A stretch of 64,000 bases of DNA from assembly GCA_963555775.3 (NCBI GenBank), contig CAUVWY020000004.1:1-64000 (forward strand), written 5' to 3'. The stretch is from JAJEDW01 sp963555775. Its GTDB lineage: Bacteria; Acidobacteriota; Terriglobia; 20CM-2-55-15. Positions 54,333 through 63,488 of this stretch are shown here, one piece after another (position 1 is the first letter of the stretch; each line of letters starts with the position of its first letter). The translations under genes were made by a program, and so were the position numbers. The notes under the pieces were generated by a model that was not told the DNA's origin, did not search any database, and saw only the letters and a list, made by a program, of their open reading frames with translations.

Positions 54333-54884
54333 ATGGTGAAACGATTTGCGTTCCTGCTGGTGTTCCTGACGGCATTGGTTTCGGCCCGTCCGGTTTCGGC
54401 TCAAGACTTCAGTCGCCTCGATATCGCTTTTGGAATTTCAAACTACGGCGTGCAGGACGCCAGCGAGGGTTTTTTCTCTATCGAAGAGAAACGTGCGAAC
54501 GGTTTCGTCATGCACACGGATCTGAACCTCGTCCGCTGGTTCACTTTCGAGAACGTGCTGAGTGCGTACTCGATGAACAATGACATCACTCTGCTTACCA
54601 ACACGTTCGGGACCAAGCTCATTGCGCGGGACATGGCTGGCGGACGTGTTTCGCCCTATGTCGCCGCGGGTTTCGGATTCGGCTACTACAGAAGCAATCA
54701 AACCGGGGGAAGCCAAAGTAACAGCGCGGCGCGTCTCGGTGGCGGCATCGATTTGAATATGAGCGACGGCATAGCCCTGCGATTCGACGTTTCCAAAATG
54801 GCCTTGAGCAGCAGCCTGGCCAACCGGGATTGGCACAGCGACACCAACATCGCGGTCGGCGTGGTATTCAGTTTGGGGAACTGA
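54333..54884 (+). CDS. Outer-membrane beta-barrel protein
   Basis: The 183-residue protein has signal peptide FAFLLVFLTALVSARPVSAQ and then alternating polar/hydrophobic strands with aromatic ends: FSRLDIAFGISNYG, RVSPYVAAGFGFGYYRS, AARLGGGIDLNMSDGIALRFDVSKM, NIAVGVVFSLG. This pattern fits a small eight-stranded barrel (OmpA/OmpW-like). AGAGGAGG precedes the ATG. Specific substrate or partner is unknown. Confidence 0.8.
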   Translation: MVKRFAFLLVFLTALVSARPVSAQDFSRLDIAFGISNYGVQDASEGFFSIEEKRANGFVMHTDLNLVRWFTFENVLSAYSMNNDITLLTNTFGTKLIARDMAGGRVSPYVAAGFGFGYYRSNQTGGSQSNSAARLGGGIDLNMSDGIALRFDVSKMALSSSLANRDWHSDTNIAVGVVFSLGN

Positions 54885-55008
54885 CCATATCCGGCCTGAA
54901 AACCGCGTTCACCGGATCGGCCGTCTTCGACCTGCTGGAACACACGCGTCGGAACCGCGTTCGCGTTCCCTGGTCGGCGCCCGTTGTCGCCGTTCCCCCG
55001 TCCTCGGA

Positions 55009-55773
55009 TCATTTCTTGACGCGGTACATCAGGATCGCTTCCACGAGCGCGCGGGTCGTTGCGAGAGAGGGTTCGATGTCGACCCTCAGGCCGGCCTGTT
55101 GGACGGCTCGGCGAGTGACGGGGCCGATGACGGCGATGGCAGGATGAGCGAGGAGTCGGGAAGCGTCGGCCGAACCCAGCATTTCGATCAGATTGTGGAC
55201 CGTCGAGCCGCTTGTCAGGGTGACGCAGTCGATCGAATGGTCCGCGAGGCGCCGCCGAAGCTCTTTGCGTCCATCCACGGGCACTCGTGTGCGATAGACC
55301 GTTACCACGTCGACGGCGGCGCCGCGCGATCGGAGAGTTACGGGCAGGTTTTCGTCGGCGACTTCGGCGCGAGGCAGTAGAATCCGGGCCCCATCGAGAT
55401 CCGTCGGGAAGCGTTCCAGAAAGCCTTCGGCGCTGAATTTGTCCGGAATCAGGTCCGCATCGGTGCCGCGCGCCTGGAGTTGACGGGCTGTCTGGCGGCC
55501 GACAACGGCGATACGGACATCGGGGACCGTCCCCGCTCGATCCATGAACGCATCGACAGCGTTGGCGCTGGTGAAAACAAGCCAATCGTAATCGGCGAGC
55601 CGGCCGATGGCGGCATCGACCGCTTCCCAGTTTTCCGGTGGAACGATCTCGATCGTGGGGATGTGAACGACCGTGGTGCCGAGCGCCTGCAGGTCCCGTC
55701 GCAGTTCATCGCCCTGACCGCTTGCCCGGGTCGTCAGAATCGTCCACCCCGCCAAGCTCGACTCAGTGCTCAC
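55009..55773 (-). CDS. hemD: Uroporphyrinogen-III synthase
   Basis: About 254 residues from GTG 55773, which overlaps the hemC stop by 11 bp. HemD has low conservation, but ILTTRASGQGDELRRDLQALG, DWLVFTSANAVDAFMDR, ILLPRAEVADENLPVTLRSRGAAVDVVTVYRT and CVTLTSGSTVHNLIEML with AVIGPVTRRAVQQAGL are the family features. It closes hydroxymethylbilane into uroporphyrinogen III. Last gene of the hem operon. Confidence 0.92.
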   Translation of the reverse strand: MSTESSLAGWTILTTRASGQGDELRRDLQALGTTVVHIPTIEIVPPENWEAVDAAIGRLADYDWLVFTSANAVDAFMDRAGTVPDVRIAVVGRQTARQLQARGTDADLIPDKFSAEGFLERFPTDLDGARILLPRAEVADENLPVTLRSRGAAVDVVTVYRTRVPVDGRKELRRRLADHSIDCVTLTSGSTVHNLIEMLGSADASRLLAHPAIAVIGPVTRRAVQQAGLRVDIEPSLATTRALVEAILMYRVKK

Positions 55774-56701
55774 GGGTACGAATCTCATCGAGAATGGCTT
55801 CACCGCCCGAGGCGCGTAATTTTCGCCCCAGCCGACGGCCCAGTGCGAAGGCATCGCCAACCGGTCCCGAAATTTCATCGGCGACGATCCTTGTCCCATC
55901 CAGGTTGGCGATCAGCCCCTTCAGCCGCACCGTCTCGCCTTCGATCACGGCGTGGCCGGCGATGGGAACCTGACAACTGCCTTCCAGACAGGCCATCAGT
56001 CCCCGCTCGGCGATTGCCGCGGTGTGAGTGGCGGGATCGTCCAGGGTATCCAGAGCGCGGCGCGTCGATTCGTCGCCGGAACGGCACACGAACGCCAGCG
56101 CTCCCTGGCCAATGGCCGGCAACATCACCGCGGGTTCCAGTATTTGGGTGATGCGATCCGCATGGCCCAAACGCTTCAATCCGGCAGCGGCGAGAATAAT
56201 ACCGTCGAATTCGCCGGCCGACAGCTTTCGAAGACGCGTATCGACGTTGCCCCGGAGCATCGCGACATCGAGACCGGGGAACCGCGCAAGAAGTTGCGAC
56301 TGCCGTCGAAGGCTGCTGGTTCCGATTCGCGCCCCGGGGGGCATCTCGTCCAGTGTTCGACCATCCGACACCATCGCGTCCCGCGGGTCTTCCCGCTTGC
56401 CAATCGCGGCCAGGACAACCCCGCCGGGCAGATCGAAGGGCAGATCCTTCAGGCTGTGAACCGCCATATCGATGCGCCCGTCCAGCAAAGCGTCGTCCAG
56501 CTCCCTGGTAAAGAGCCCCTTGCCACCGATTTCGGCCAGCCTCACGTTTTGAATCCGATCGCCGGCGGTCACGATCTTGAGGATATCGACCCTCGAACCG
56601 GGGACACGATTTTCGAGAGCCGCCCGGGTCCAGTTGGCCTGCCACATCGCCAAGACGCTTCGGCGAGTCCCGAGCCGCAGGGCGGGGGAACTATCCTGCA
56701 T
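55763..56701 (-). CDS. hemC: Porphobilinogen deaminase
   Basis: The 312-residue enzyme builds hydroxymethylbilane. LRLGTRRSVLAMWQANWT, LFTRELDDALLDGRIDMAVHSLKDLP, GTSSLRRQSQLLARFP, and the dipyrromethane-cofactor Cys in LEGSCQVPIAGHA are all present. 44 bp separates it from hemA and it overlaps hemD. Normal length. Confidence 0.96.
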   Translation of the reverse strand: MQDSSPALRLGTRRSVLAMWQANWTRAALENRVPGSRVDILKIVTAGDRIQNVRLAEIGGKGLFTRELDDALLDGRIDMAVHSLKDLPFDLPGGVVLAAIGKREDPRDAMVSDGRTLDEMPPGARIGTSSLRRQSQLLARFPGLDVAMLRGNVDTRLRKLSAGEFDGIILAAAGLKRLGHADRITQILEPAVMLPAIGQGALAFVCRSGDESTRRALDTLDDPATHTAAIAERGLMACLEGSCQVPIAGHAVIEGETVRLKGLIANLDGTRIVADEISGPVGDAFALGRRLGRKLRASGGEAILDEIRTREH

Positions 56702-56745
56702 CGCGTGCCCGCGCCTGGACAGCGTTCGGAAAACTCAACCGCCGA

Positions 56746-58002
56746 TTACTTCCCCTGGACATTGAAGATCTTGCGAATGAGTTCGACCTGTTCCTGGCCA
56801 TCCGGATGCCGGGCAAGTTCCTTGAGTTTCGAGATCGGAGAGTGGAGAATCTTTCGGATCATGGATTGCGTCATCCGGTGGAACGCCTCTTGCTGCCCAT
56901 CGGACAGCGGACCCAGATCGTTTCGATACCGTTCGATCTCATCCCGGCGCAGCTTCTCGAGCGCCGCCTGCATCGCCACGATTGTCGGGGCCACTTCGCG
57001 CGACTGCATCCTCGAACAGAACGCTTCGACTTCGTTGTCTACGATCTCTTCGGCGCGCGCCGCCGCGGTCATCCGGTCCTTCAGGTTCTCGTCCACCACC
57101 TGCTGAAGGTCATCGATGTCGTAGAGAAAAACATTGTCGATGTCGTTGACCGCCGGATCGATGTCGCGGGGCACCGCGATGTCGATGAAGAACACCGGGC
57201 GGTTTCTGCGCCGCCGAATGATTCGTTCGACCTGCGGCTTGGTAATGACGAGATTCGGGGCGCCGGTCGAACTGATCACAATGTCGGCACGATCGATATG
57301 GTCGCCGAGTTGTTCGAAGGGAATGGCGGCCCCCTCGAAGACACGTGCCATTTCCACGGCACGTTCGAAGGTCCGGTTGGTGATCAGGACACTGGATACG
57401 CCATTGCGCTTGAGGTGTTTCGCTGCCAGTCTGCCCATCTTGCTGGCCCCGATCACCATGACGTTCTTGCCTTCGAGACTGCCGAATATCTTTCGCGCGA
57501 GTTCGACCGCGGCGTAACTGACCGACACCGCCGAACGGGCGATCGCTGTTTCGGTTCGGATCTTCTTGGCGACCACGAAGGCGCGATTCATCACCGGTCC
57601 GATGTGCATGCCCGTCGTGCCGGCATCCTGCGCCAGGCGGTACGCTTCCTTGATCTGCCCCAGTATCTGAGGTTCGCCGACGACCATCGAGTCCAGGCTC
57701 GCCGCGACGCGAAACACGTGCCGGATAACGTCGTTGTTTCGGAACGCATACATATAGTTCGTGACGTTTTCGGTCGGCACACGATGATAGGAACAAAGGA
57801 ACTCGCGGATCGATTCCTCGTCGGGGGCTTCGGCCAGCACTTCCACACGGTTGCAGGTCGACAGAATCATGCCTCCTGAAACGCCATTCCGGCTGGTCAG
57901 CGACTTGAGGGCTTGGTCCAGGTCCCCATCGCCGAACGCAAGGCGTTCGCGGATTTCAACCGGCGCGGTCTTGTGACTCAAACCTACCAGCGTTAACTGC
58001 AT
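56746..58002 (-). CDS. hemA: Glutamyl-tRNA reductase
   Basis: About 418 residues from ATG 58002 (MQLTLVGLSHKTAPVEIRERLAF). Active-site Cys in MILSTCNRVEVLAE, NADPH domain VMVIGASKMGRLAAKHLKRNG, FFIDIAVPRDIDPAVN and the C-terminal dimerisation helices are complete. It reduces Glu-tRNA to glutamate semialdehyde, the first step of C5 heme synthesis. It follows the HemX/CcsA-like gene by 13 bp, the usual hemAXCD grouping. Confidence 0.96.
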   Translation of the reverse strand: MQLTLVGLSHKTAPVEIRERLAFGDGDLDQALKSLTSRNGVSGGMILSTCNRVEVLAEAPDEESIREFLCSYHRVPTENVTNYMYAFRNNDVIRHVFRVAASLDSMVVGEPQILGQIKEAYRLAQDAGTTGMHIGPVMNRAFVVAKKIRTETAIARSAVSVSYAAVELARKIFGSLEGKNVMVIGASKMGRLAAKHLKRNGVSSVLITNRTFERAVEMARVFEGAAIPFEQLGDHIDRADIVISSTGAPNLVITKPQVERIIRRRRNRPVFFIDIAVPRDIDPAVNDIDNVFLYDIDDLQQVVDENLKDRMTAAARAEEIVDNEVEAFCSRMQSREVAPTIVAMQAALEKLRRDEIERYRNDLGPLSDGQQEAFHRMTQSMIRKILHSPISKLKELARHPDGQEQVELIRKIFNVQGK

Positions 58003-58015
58003 ACCCGCCACGCCC

Positions 58016-58834
58016 TCACCCGGTGAAGGAGTGGAGCCCTCCAAAGTAGCCCGCGCCGAGGAAGGAAATCAGGACACTGATAAAGCCCGCGATCGCCAAG
58101 TACGCGGCCCGCTTGCCCCGCCAGCCGGTAATGAGCCGGTAGTAGATCAACGCCAGATAAATCAACCATGTAAACAACGAGAGCACGATCTTGAGATCGG
58201 TTCCCCAGAATTGACCCCATTCCAACTGAGCCCACAGCGCACCGGAAATAATTCCCAGAGTAATGAGCGGAAAACCGATTGCCAGTGAACGGTAGGACAG
58301 GTCATCGCACACCTCCAGAGCCGGCAATCGGTCGTAGATGCCGGTGCGATTTTTCGACTTGAGCCCATGTTCCTGAATCAGGTACATGATCGAACCCGCA
58401 AAGGTGATCGACAAGGCGGCATAACCCAGAAAGATCAGTGGCGTGTGGATGTAAATCCAGTTGTTTTGAATCGCGGCCGGAATCGTGCTCGCCGAAGGAT
58501 CGTAGGCGACGTTGGCGATGAAGGTCAGCAGGAAGACGACCGGGAAAACGAAAACGCTGAGTGAAACGATCCGGTATCGAACATAGGCGATCAGGTAACC
58601 CAGCATTGCCACGGCGGCAAAGAACGAAAAAGCGTCGTACCTCTGAGTCAGGGGCATGTAGTTCAATTCGCCCGCCCGGATGACGATTGCCATGGCATGG
58701 CAGGCGAAACCGGCGACAACCGCGACCAGACTTGACCTGAAGAACGTGTATTTCTTGCTGAGGACCGTAAGGACCGAGTGCAATAACCCTATGGAATACA
58801 AGGCCAAGGCGACTCTCAGGAGCACGATGTGCAT
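58016..58834 (-). CDS. HemX/CcsA-like cytochrome c assembly membrane protein
   Basis: From ATG 58834 the protein is 272 residues with about eight hydrophobic helices. The central HAMAIVIRAGELNYMPLTQRYDAFSFFA and WIYIHTPLIFLGYAALSITF carry the paired His residues that hold heme in this family. The segment WAQLEWGQFWGTDLKIVLSL corresponds to the tryptophan-rich heme-handling loop. It may be CcsA/ResC (heme delivery for c-type cytochromes) or HemX (control of HemA); adjacency to hemA favours co-regulation. First gene of the hem operon. Confidence 0.88.
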   Translation of the reverse strand: MHIVLLRVALALYSIGLLHSVLTVLSKKYTFFRSSLVAVVAGFACHAMAIVIRAGELNYMPLTQRYDAFSFFAAVAMLGYLIAYVRYRIVSLSVFVFPVVFLLTFIANVAYDPSASTIPAAIQNNWIYIHTPLIFLGYAALSITFAGSIMYLIQEHGLKSKNRTGIYDRLPALEVCDDLSYRSLAIGFPLITLGIISGALWAQLEWGQFWGTDLKIVLSLFTWLIYLALIYYRLITGWRGKRAAYLAIAGFISVLISFLGAGYFGGLHSFTG

Positions 58835-58840
58835 GCCCGA

Positions 58841-58846
58841 ATTATA
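58841..58846 (-). promoter_or_regulatory. Leaderless promoter of the hem operon (-10 box)
   Basis: On the minus strand TATAAT, perfect consensus, ends 6 nt before ATG 58834. No ribosome site is present and the -35 is weak. Confidence 0.6.
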
Positions 58847-58951
58847 TACCGACAGGGATTCCCGAGCCGAATTCACGCCGTCTGTCCAGCCTGCCGGCCG
58901 GGTGAAATCGGCGGCGGTCCCTGAATTCACGCTGAATTCCAGGTTCGGCGG

Positions 58952-58995
58952 CCCGTGGCAAAACCCCGCGGTGTCTTGCAGGGTTTCGCCACGGG
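58952..58995. repeat. Hairpin of the dispersed repeat family next to a promoter
   Basis: CCCGTGGCaAAACCC (58952-58966) and GGGTTTCGCCACGGG (58981-58995) pair with one mismatch around a 14-nt loop. A TAGCAT -10-like box begins 5 bp later (59000-59005), 9 nt before the protease ATG. It may insulate the divergent hem operon from the protease operon. Confidence 0.75.
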
Positions 58996-59014
58996 CTGCT
59001 AGCATGGTTCGGGA

Positions 59015-59698
59015 ATGAAAGACATTCTCATCCAGTTAGCGCCCCAGTTGGCCGTACTGCTCTTTTCGTTGAGCGTGCATGAATCCGCTCACGCCTGGAC
59101 AGCCAATCGCCTCGGAGATCCGACGGCGCGGCATTTGGGCCGTATCTCACTGAATCCGCTGGTTCACGCGGACATTTTCGGCACGTTCCTGGTGCCGCTG
59201 CTCGGTTTCTTCACCGGCTTCATCATCGGTTGGGCCAAGCCCGTTCCGGTCAATGTCGCGGCGCTTCGGAATCCGCGGCGAGACTATATGCTGGTGGCCG
59301 CTGCCGGACCGGTCAGCAATCTGATCCTGGCCGCGACTCTGTTCGCCTTCCTGTTCGTACTGAAGAGCACATCCGGATCGATGGAACTGCTGGTGAACCA
59401 GGTCGTACGCGGCGTCGCACGCGGTGACGGCGCTATCGGCCTCCTGATCCCCATTCTTTCGATGGCCTACTTCGGCGTGTGGATCAATCTGCTTCTGGCC
59501 ATCTTCAATCTGATTCCCGTCGCGCCTCTCGACGGCGCCGCCGTCGTGTCGGGGCTCCTCCCGGAACCGCTGGCGCGTTCCTTCGACGCGCTGCAGACCT
59601 ACGGAATCATTATCCTGGTCGCCCTGCTTTACTACGGTATTCCCGGTTATCTGTTCTTTCCGGTCGTGGGAGCGGTGAGTTCACTTCTGGTGTTGTGA
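59015..59698 (+). CDS. Site-2-protease family (M50) membrane protein
   Basis: The 227-residue membrane protein has the zinc motif HESAH in SLSVHESAHAWTANRLGD, then LGRISLNPLVHADIFGT, AGPVSNLILAATLF and the third ligand region NLIPVAPLDGAAVVSG. Length matches compact bacterial M50 proteins. Substrate is unknown. It is followed after 7 bp by trpS, an arrangement common in Desulfobacterota and similar lineages. Confidence 0.92.
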   Translation: MKDILIQLAPQLAVLLFSLSVHESAHAWTANRLGDPTARHLGRISLNPLVHADIFGTFLVPLLGFFTGFIIGWAKPVPVNVAALRNPRRDYMLVAAAGPVSNLILAATLFAFLFVLKSTSGSMELLVNQVVRGVARGDGAIGLLIPILSMAYFGVWINLLLAIFNLIPVAPLDGAAVVSGLLPEPLARSFDALQTYGIIILVALLYYGIPGYLFFPVVGAVSSLLVL

Positions 59699-59705
59699 CC
59701 GCAAC

Positions 59706-60689
59706 ATGGCAAAGCAACGAATCCTGAGTGGGATGCGTCCAACTGGGCGCCTGCATCTGGGCAACTACCTCGGCGCCCTGGCGAACTGGGTACGGCTGCA
59801 GGACGAGTACCAGAACTTCTGCTTCATCGCCGATTGGCACGCGTTGACGACCGATTACGACGGCACGCTCGATCTGCATGAGAATTCGATTCAGATCGCC
59901 ATCGACTATCTTGCGGCGGGGCTCGACCCCGAACGGACGACGATTTTCGTCCAGTCGAGCGTTCCCGAACACGCCGAACTGCACCTGCTGTTTTCGATGA
60001 TGACGCCTCTGGGATGGCTTGAACGCGTTCCCTCGTACAAGGAGATGCAGGAGAATCTCGACCGGGATATCAATACCTATGGATTTCTCGGGTATCCGGT
60101 TCTCCAGGCGGCCGACATCCTGATCTATCGGGCGGCTGCCGTGCCGGTCGGCGAAGATCAGGTGGCGCATGTCGAACTGACACGGGAAATTGCCCGTCGT
60201 TTCAACAGGCTTTATGGCGGCGTGTTTCCGGAACCCAGGGCCCTGTTGACCGAAACGCCCCGGCTGCCGGGCACCGACGGCCGCAAGATGAGCAAGAGCT
60301 ACGGCAACACCATCGCGATGGGATCGCCTCCGGATACGGTCCGGCGGGCCATGATGACGATGATGACGGACCCGGCCAGAAAGCGGCGATCCGATCCTGG
60401 AAATCCCGAAGTCTGCCCCGTGTTCGAGTATCACAAAGTGTTTTCGGATAAAAAAATACTCGCAGAGGTGGACCGGGGTTGTCGCTCGGCTGGAATAGGC
60501 TGCGTCGATTGCAAGAAATGGCTCTTCGAGGGCTATCGGGAAGAATTTGGCCCGATCTACGAACGGCGGGTTCACTACCAGGAAAAGCAGCGCGATGTCG
60601 CTGACATTCTTCGTGATGGGGCCACTCGGGCCTCGAAGGTGGCTCGGGAAACCATGGGCGCGGTTCGGGAGGCAATGAAGATTCAGTAA
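59706..60689 (+). CDS. trpS: Tryptophan-tRNA ligase
   Basis: The 327-residue class-I synthetase shows ILSGMRPTGRLHLGNYLGAL (HIGH-type), YPVLQAADILIYRAAAVPVGEDQVAHVELTREIARRFN, and GTDGRKMSKSYGNTI (KMSKS). It charges tRNA-Trp. The insert around 235-275 contains three Cys (CPVFEYHK, CRSAGIGCVDCKKW), typical of the group lacking an Fe-S but with Cys-rich loop. Normal start at ATG 59706. Confidence 0.96.
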   Translation: MAKQRILSGMRPTGRLHLGNYLGALANWVRLQDEYQNFCFIADWHALTTDYDGTLDLHENSIQIAIDYLAAGLDPERTTIFVQSSVPEHAELHLLFSMMTPLGWLERVPSYKEMQENLDRDINTYGFLGYPVLQAADILIYRAAAVPVGEDQVAHVELTREIARRFNRLYGGVFPEPRALLTETPRLPGTDGRKMSKSYGNTIAMGSPPDTVRRAMMTMMTDPARKRRSDPGNPEVCPVFEYHKVFSDKKILAEVDRGCRSAGIGCVDCKKWLFEGYREEFGPIYERRVHYQEKQRDVADILRDGATRASKVARETMGAVREAMKIQ

Positions 60690-60733
60690 CAACTCGAGGC
60701 CCCCCGGAACACGATACAACGCGACAGAAAACG

Positions 60734-61552
60734 ATGAGTACCGTGGAACTCAAGAATCGGGAGAATGCGGAGGCCGTTATCACCCCGGAAACCGATGCCG
60801 GGGGCAGCGGCAATGACGCGCTCAGGATTTCGCTTCCCCTGTACGAAGGACCCCTGGACCTTCTGCTCGACCTGATCCGAAAGCAGAAGCTGGACATCTA
60901 CGAAATTCCCATCGCGCGGGTCACCGGGCAGTATCTGGATTACCTGCACCTGATGAAGGAAATGAACGTCAACGTGGCGTCTGATTTCCTGCTGATCGCC
61001 GCGCAACTCATTTACATCAAATCGCGAACGCTGCTGCCTCCCGATCCCGATGCCGCCCTCGAAGACGGAGGGGATCCCCGCGAAGAACTGGTTCGGCGTC
61101 TTCTGGAGTACGAGAAATTCAAGGATGCCGCGCAGATGCTTTACCAGAAGGAACTCGTCGAAAAGGCCGCCTGGTCGCGTCCCGGAAAGCTCGATGTCGA
61201 TCAGGACGACCTGGAACCCGAAATCCCCGTCACGTTGTTCGACATGATGTCGGTGTTCCGGGACGTTCTGCAGCGATTCGAGGAACGGCCGCCTCTCGAT
61301 GTGGACCGCGAAGAATTCTCGGTGGAACAGATGACCCGCCTTATTCGGGACGAGTTGTCGCGTGCTCCATCCGGCCTCAGCTTCCGGAAACTGATGGAAA
61401 GCTTCTCGACGCGCCGTGCGCTGATCGCAGCGTTTCTCGCACTCCTTGAACTCGCCCGCCTCCAGGCTCTTCGCATCGGACAGAAAGACCTGTTCGGCGA
61501 CATCCAGTTGAGTGCCATCCCTAATGACGGAAAATCTTTCAGCCTTGCTTGA
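60734..61552 (+). CDS. scpA: Segregation and condensation protein A
   Basis: The 272-residue kleisin begins with a polar tail, then ISLPLYEGPLDLLLDLIRKQKLDIYEIPIARVT, the ScpA signature. AQLIYIKSRTLLPP and the C-terminal winged helix (TRRALIAAFLALLELARLQALRIGQ) follow. It bridges SMC heads in the condensin complex. It overlaps scpB by 29 bp. Confidence 0.95.
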   Translation: MSTVELKNRENAEAVITPETDAGGSGNDALRISLPLYEGPLDLLLDLIRKQKLDIYEIPIARVTGQYLDYLHLMKEMNVNVASDFLLIAAQLIYIKSRTLLPPDPDAALEDGGDPREELVRRLLEYEKFKDAAQMLYQKELVEKAAWSRPGKLDVDQDDLEPEIPVTLFDMMSVFRDVLQRFEERPPLDVDREEFSVEQMTRLIRDELSRAPSGLSFRKLMESFSTRRALIAAFLALLELARLQALRIGQKDLFGDIQLSAIPNDGKSFSLA

Positions 61553-62150
61553 GGCCATCGTTTACCTGTCTGAAGAACCGGTTCGGCTCGATCAGATACG
61601 GAAGGCGCTTCCCGATGTGGCCGAAGACCGGTTGGCAACTGAAATGGACGCCCTGATCGAACGCTTCAACTCGGCGCAACACGGGATTGCAATTCGCGAA
61701 GTCGCGGGCGGTTACCGGTTCGCGACCAAGCCGGAGCACCACGAGGTACTCAGGAGATTTGCTCGGAACCTCGTCCCTCCGACGCGCTTGTCGTTGGCCG
61801 CACTTGAAACCCTGGCGGTGGTCGCCTATCGGCAGCCAATCACGATTCCCGAGATTCAGGAGATTCGCGGCGTGCATGCCAGCGGCGTCATCAGGACCTT
61901 GCTCGACCGAAAACTGGTGACCGCGGCGGGGCGCAAGGAAGTCCTCGGGCGTCCCATTCTGTATAAGACCACCCGATCCTTCCTGATGCACTTCGGCTTG
62001 AAGAATCTCGACGAACTTCCCAGCATGGAGGAATTCGAGGAGATCATCCAACTCGAACACGGCATACAGGCCGAACTCCCTCTGGAAACGGACAACGCGA
62101 CGGCAGTTGACGCCGGCGCTGCCGAAGAAGCCCGCGGTGACGATGCCTGA
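61524..62150 (+). CDS. scpB: Segregation and condensation protein B
   Basis: From ATG 61524 (208 residues): tandem winged helices, LSALLEAIVYLSEEPVRLDQIRKAL and LSLAALETLAVVAYRQPITIPEIQEIRGV, then LLDRKLVTAAGRKEVLGRPILYKTT. It binds ScpA to complete condensin. A disordered acidic tail ends the protein. rluB begins 64 bp later. Confidence 0.95.
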   Translation: MTENLSALLEAIVYLSEEPVRLDQIRKALPDVAEDRLATEMDALIERFNSAQHGIAIREVAGGYRFATKPEHHEVLRRFARNLVPPTRLSLAALETLAVVAYRQPITIPEIQEIRGVHASGVIRTLLDRKLVTAAGRKEVLGRPILYKTTRSFLMHFGLKNLDELPSMEEFEEIIQLEHGIQAELPLETDNATAVDAGAAEEARGDDA

Positions 62151-62201
62151 GGGCCCCCGGCGCCGCGTGCGTGTCTCCCCCAATCCCAGGACAATGTCCC
62201 G

Positions 62202-62207
62202 TACAAT
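62202..62207 (+). promoter_or_regulatory. Candidate leaderless promoter of rluB (-10 box)
   Basis: TACAAT ends 6 nt before ATG 62214; there is no ribosome site and the -35 region is unclear. Confidence 0.5.
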
Positions 62208-62213
62208 GTTTCG

Positions 62214-63035
62214 ATGAAAGAGCGCCTGCAGAAGATTCTGGCGCACGCGGGAATAGCCTCCCGGCGGGCAGCCGAGAAAATCATCGAAGAAGGACGCGTT
62301 ACGGTCAATGGCGATACCGTCCGCGAGATGGGGATCCGAGCCGACGCGCGGCAGGACAACATCGCCGTCGATGGAATGCCGATTCGCCGCCCTTCGAAAC
62401 CCACTTACATACTGCTCAACAAGCCTCGCAACGTGATGTCCACGCTCAGCGACCCGGAAGGACGGCCCACGGTTGCCGAATTGATCCGCAAGGCGCCCTG
62501 CGATCGGTTGTATCCGGTAGGACGCCTGGACTTCGTTTCGGAGGGACTGCTGATACTGACCAACGATGGCGAGTTCACGCGCTTCATGACCAAGGCGGGC
62601 AGCGTCCCCAAGATCTACCGCGTGAAAGTCACCGGCGTTCCAACGGCTGAAGTGATCGACCGTCTGCGTCGGGGAATCCGGTTGGAGGGCGTCAGCCTTT
62701 CGAGTTGCCGAATCGAGACCGTCAAGTCGGGCCCGAATACCTGGTATGAAGTCACGCTCAAGCAAGGCCGCAACCGGCAGATTCGTAGCATGTTCGACGC
62801 AATCGGGCATCGCGTGATGACTTTGCGCCGCACACGAATCGGGTTTCTGGAAGGCGGCGGCCTCGTCAAGGGCGCCTGGCGCGAACTCACTCCCAGGGAA
62901 GTTCAGCTCTTCTACACGCGGTACGGCGAAAAGACCGCGGTCCGACCACCGGGTTGGGCCAAGGCCGCACCCCGGCGAAGCAATGAACGGACAGGGAAGT
63001 CGATCCGCGGCGCCCGGCCGGGGGGGACCCGGTGA
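62214..63035 (+). CDS. rluB: RsuA/RluB family pseudouridine synthase
   Basis: The 273-residue protein has an N-terminal S4 domain (ERLQKILAHAGIASRRAAEKIIEEGRVTVNG) and the catalytic domain LNKPRNVMSTLSDPEGRPTV, with the active Asp in YPVGRLDFVSEGLLILTNDG and KQGRNRQIRSMFDAIGH. It modifies 23S (RluB) or 16S (RsuA) rRNA; RluB is favoured by the scpB neighbourhood. A basic proline/arginine tail follows. It overlaps the next gene by 4 bp. Confidence 0.92.
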   Translation: MKERLQKILAHAGIASRRAAEKIIEEGRVTVNGDTVREMGIRADARQDNIAVDGMPIRRPSKPTYILLNKPRNVMSTLSDPEGRPTVAELIRKAPCDRLYPVGRLDFVSEGLLILTNDGEFTRFMTKAGSVPKIYRVKVTGVPTAEVIDRLRRGIRLEGVSLSSCRIETVKSGPNTWYEVTLKQGRNRQIRSMFDAIGHRVMTLRRTRIGFLEGGGLVKGAWRELTPREVQLFYTRYGEKTAVRPPGWAKAAPRRSNERTGKSIRGARPGGTR

Positions 63036-63424
63036 CCATTGCGGAGATTCTCGACTCGTACACGACGATTGCCGTCGTGGGTCTCTCATCCACAACCTGG
63101 CGGCCAAGTTTCGGCGTCGCCGCGTACATGCAGTCGAAGGGGTACCGGATCGTTCCCGTAAACCCCAACGAGACCCGGGTCCTGGGTGAACCCGCGGTGT
63201 CTTCACTTGAAGAGATCGAGGATCCGGTTGAAATCGTCAACGTCTTTCGACGTTCGGAATTTGTCGCCGATATCGTGGATTCCGCGATCGGGATCGGCGC
63301 CAAGGCAATCTGGCTGCAGGAAGGCGTTGTCGACGAGGCCGCGGCGGCAAAGGCTCGCCAGGCGGGACTCGGCGTCGTCATGGACCGGTGCATTCTCAAG
63401 GAGCACATGAATCTGAAGCGCTGA
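63032..63424 (+). CDS. CoA-binding domain protein
   Basis: The 130-residue protein with IAVVGLSSTTWRPSFGVAAYMQSKGYRIVPVNPNETRVLGE and VDIVNVFRRSE-like and AIWLQEGVVDE segments is the single-domain CoA-binding (YccU-like) family. GTG start overlaps rluB. It binds CoA in vitro in homologues; the cellular role is unknown. Confidence 0.9.
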   Translation: MTIAEILDSYTTIAVVGLSSTTWRPSFGVAAYMQSKGYRIVPVNPNETRVLGEPAVSSLEEIEDPVEIVNVFRRSEFVADIVDSAIGIGAKAIWLQEGVVDEAAAAKARQAGLGVVMDRCILKEHMNLKR

Positions 63425-63488
63425 CGCGCGTGGATCGTCAGGCGACGCCTCGGCGTCGTTTCGCTTCAGGGAATCACCCGTTGCCTAT

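Noticed and set aside
61539..63206. 555-codon minus-strand frame opposite scpB and rluB
   Set aside because: It is antisense to two recognised genes and typical of high-GC shadow frames.
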